From NCBI RefSeq assembly GCF_007655255.1, contig NZ_VMYE01000013.1, positions 1 through 64,000 of the forward strand: DNA of 64,000 nt. The letters run 5' to 3'. Below, one piece after another: positions 62,084 through 64,000 of the stretch. Source of the stretch: Extensimonas perlucida (lineage in GTDB: Bacteria > Pseudomonadota > Gammaproteobacteria > Burkholderiales > Burkholderiaceae_C). The notes below the pieces were generated by a model. It had not been told where the DNA came from and searched no databases. It saw only the letters and a list, made by a program, of their open reading frames with translations. Made by a program: the position numbers and the translations under genes. The stretch's first letter is position 1. Every line of letters starts with the position of its first letter.

Positions 62084-64000
62084 ATGCGCCTCACCTCGAT
62101 CAAGCTCTCCGGCTTCAAGTCTTTTGCCGAGCCCACGCACTTCGCGCTGCCGGGCCAGCGCGTGGGCGTGGTGGGCCCGAACGGCTGCGGCAAGTCCAAC
62201 ATCATGGACGCGGTGCGCTGGGTGCTCGGCGAGAGCAAGGCCAGCGAGCTGCGCGGCGAGTCGATGCAAGACGTGATCTTCAACGGCACCACCACGCGCA
62301 AGCCCGCGAGCCGCGCGAGCGTGGAGCTGGTGTTCGACAACGCCGACCAGCGCGCGGGCGGCCCCTGGAGCCAGTACGCCGAGATCGCCGTGCGCCGCGT
62401 GCTCACGCGCGAGGGCGGCAGCAGCTACTTTCTGAACAACCAGCCCGTGCGCCGGCGCGACGTGCAGGACGTGTTCCTGGGCACGGGCCTGGGGCCGCGC
62501 GCCTACGCCATCATCGGCCAGGGCACCATCAGCCGCATCATCGAGTCGCGCCCCGAGGAGCTACGCCTCTTTCTCGAGGAGGCCGCGGGCGTGTCCAAAT
62601 ACAAAGAGCGCCGGCGCGAAACCGAAAACCGCCTGGCCGACACGCGCGACAACCTGGTGCGCGTCGAAGACATCGTGCGCGAGCTCGGCGGCCAGCTCGC
62701 GCGGCTCGAAGCGCAGGCCGAAGTCGCGCAGCGCTACAAAACGCTGCAGGCCGCCGCCACGCTGCGCCAGCAGCAGCAGTGGTTTTTGAAGCGCGCCGAG
62801 GCCGCGGCCGAGCAGGAGCGCGTGCGCGCCGAGGGGCTGCAGGCCATGAGCGGGCTCGAGGCGCGCACGGCCGAATTGCGCCAGGTCGAAGCGGCGCTCG
62901 AAGCGCTGCGCCAGTCGCACTACGCCGCGGGCGAGGCCTTGAACCAGGCGCAGGGGCAGCTCTACGAGGCTTCGGCCGAAGTGGGGCGGCTGGAGGCCGA
63001 AATCCGCTATGTGGTCGAAGGGCGCGCACGCGTGGCGCAGCGCCTGTCCACGCTGCAGGAGCAGATCGTGCACTGGGAGCAGCGCGCGCAAGAGGCCGCG
63101 CAAGAAGGTGAAGACCTCGCCGCACAGATAGACGCAGCGCAGGAGCAGGCCGCGGTGCTCGAAGCGCAGCTGACAGAGCAGGCCGAGCAATTGCCCGCGC
63201 TCGAAGAAGCCTGGCGCGCGGCGCAGGCGCGCGCAGGCGAGCAGCACCGCGCCGTGCTGCAATTGCAGCAGCAATTGCAGCTGCTTGCGGCCGAGCAGCG
63301 CAGCCTGGGCGAGCAAAACCGCCAGCTCGACTTGCGCCTGGAGCGCCTGCACGGCGAGCAGCGCCAGCTCGCGCCGCCCGACGAGACCCAGTTGCAAGCC
63401 CTGCGCGCCGAGCACGAGGCCGCGCAAGAGGCCGCAGCACAGGCCGAAGCGCGCCTGGCCGATCTGCAAGACAGCGTGCCCCAGCGCGACGCCGAGCGGC
63501 AGGCGCAGCAGCAGGCGGTGCAGGCCGAGGCCGCGCACCAGGCCACGCTCGCCGCGCGCCTGGCAGCGCTGCAGGCAGTGCAGGAAAAGGTGCAAAGCGG
63601 CGGCAAGCTGCGCCCCTGGCTCGCGCGCCACGGCCTCGACGGCCTGCCCGCGCTGTGGCAGCGCCTGCACATCACGAGCGGCTGGGAAAGCGCGCTCGAA
63701 GCCGCGCTGCGCGAGCGCCTGGGCGCGCTCGAAGTCGGCCAGCTCGACCGCGTGCATGGTTTTTTGGGCACAGCGGGCGCGGCCGGCAAGGCGGATGGGG
63801 GCGAAGGCCCGCCCGCGCGCCTGGTGTTTTTCAGCCCGCCACCCGCGCCCCGGCCTGCCGCAGCAGCCACGCGTGCGCGCCTGTCGGACCTGCTGCGGCT
63901 GCACGACCCTGGGCTGCAGGCCGTGCTGGCCGACTGGCTGCACGGCTGCTACACCGCGCACACGCTGGCCGAGGCGCTCGCACAACGAGAGCAGCTCGGG
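62084..64000 (+). CDS. smc: Chromosome segregation protein SMC, 3'-truncated by the window edge
   Basis: The first 639 codons of SMC, a cytoplasmic ATPase that organises chromosomes. N-terminal MRLTSIKLSGFKSFAEPTHF, Walker A GPNGCGKSNIMDAVRW near 32, signature-helix companion RAYAIIGQGTISRIIESRPEE and EEAAGVSKYKERR, then a long Glu/Gln/Ala-rich coiled coil. The hinge begins near residue 505 (GGKLRPWLARHGLDGLPALW). The frame is open at 64000. The ATG at 62084 follows directly after a short leader. Confidence 0.95.
   Translation, partial: MRLTSIKLSGFKSFAEPTHFALPGQRVGVVGPNGCGKSNIMDAVRWVLGESKASELRGESMQDVIFNGTTTRKPASRASVELVFDNADQRAGGPWSQYAEIAVRRVLTREGGSSYFLNNQPVRRRDVQDVFLGTGLGPRAYAIIGQGTISRIIESRPEELRLFLEEAAGVSKYKERRRETENRLADTRDNLVRVEDIVRELGGQLARLEAQAEVAQRYKTLQAAATLRQQQQWFLKRAEAAAEQERVRAEGLQAMSGLEARTAELRQVEAALEALRQSHYAAGEALNQAQGQLYEASAEVGRLEAEIRYVVEGRARVAQRLSTLQEQIVHWEQRAQEAAQEGEDLAAQIDAAQEQAAVLEAQLTEQAEQLPALEEAWRAAQARAGEQHRAVLQLQQQLQLLAAEQRSLGEQNRQLDLRLERLHGEQRQLAPPDETQLQALRAEHEAAQEAAAQAEARLADLQDSVPQRDAERQAQQQAVQAEAAHQATLAARLAALQAVQEKVQSGGKLRPWLARHGLDGLPALWQRLHITSGWESALEAALRERLGALEVGQLDRVHGFLGTAGAAGKADGGEGPPARLVFFSPPPAPRPAAAATRARLSDLLRLHDPGLQAVLADWLHGCYTAHTLAEALAQREQLG

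Overview
The window is high-GC DNA from a betaproteobacterium, most likely a member of Burkholderiales/Comamonadaceae. The reasons are gene order and family type: ompR-envZ, moaE next to clpB, lexA divergent from an asparaginase, adk-kdsB-trm112-lpxK-exbD-exbB next to xseA-sodB, icd, and smc. No rRNA, tRNA or CRISPR array was seen.

Layout. 1-7.4 kb: housekeeping (SIMPL protein, OmpR/EnvZ, MoaE, ClpB, a GNAT acetyltransferase). 7.6-18.0 kb: an exosortase D (VPLPA/PEP-CTERM type) locus with three glycosyltransferases, an XrtD-EpsI fusion, the PrsT TPR lipoprotein, a secretion-type ATPase, one sorting-signal substrate, an EpsA-type LuxR regulator and a cyclic-nucleotide-binding protein. It looks like one exopolysaccharide and surface-protein anchoring module. 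18.1-18.7 kb: zapA/zapB-like pair. 18.7-26.7 kb: a cobalamin riboswitch followed by a tightly overlapping B12 operon (btuB, cobB, cobU, btuF, btuC, btuD, cobO).

26.7-43.7 kb is accessory DNA that appears to separate the B12 operon from two more B12 genes (cbiB, cobC at 43.7-46.1 kb). It holds a HepT fragment, an RND efflux tripartite operon, a gutted ubiB, a large glycosyltransferase fused to a papain-like domain, a TetR regulator with an operator-like palindrome shared with the efflux promoter, two related coiled-coil proteins (one cytoplasmic, one exported), ogt, an MmeI-like restriction-modification enzyme and a RelE/XRE toxin-antitoxin pair. It is littered with transposase remnants (ISL3, IS30, possibly IS1380) and TA-flanked miniature elements. 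cobC has lost its own 3' end to such an element, and kefB (46.3-48.2 kb) carries a complete 163-bp copy inserted in frame in its RCK domain.

48.7-64 kb returns to core genes: lexA with an SOS box, L-asparaginase, adk, kdsB, trm112-like, lpxK, exbD, exbB, xseA, sodB, a DUF192 protein, a small Ala/Lys-rich exported protein, icd, a PAS-GGDEF-EAL protein and the 5' part of smc.

The most unusual signals are a ~50-nt palindrome-like repeat family found in frame inside at least six unrelated genes, the stop-free in-frame transposable element in kefB, and the glycosyltransferase/papain fusion next to an efflux operon. No single complete new system was proven; the best candidates are in the findings.
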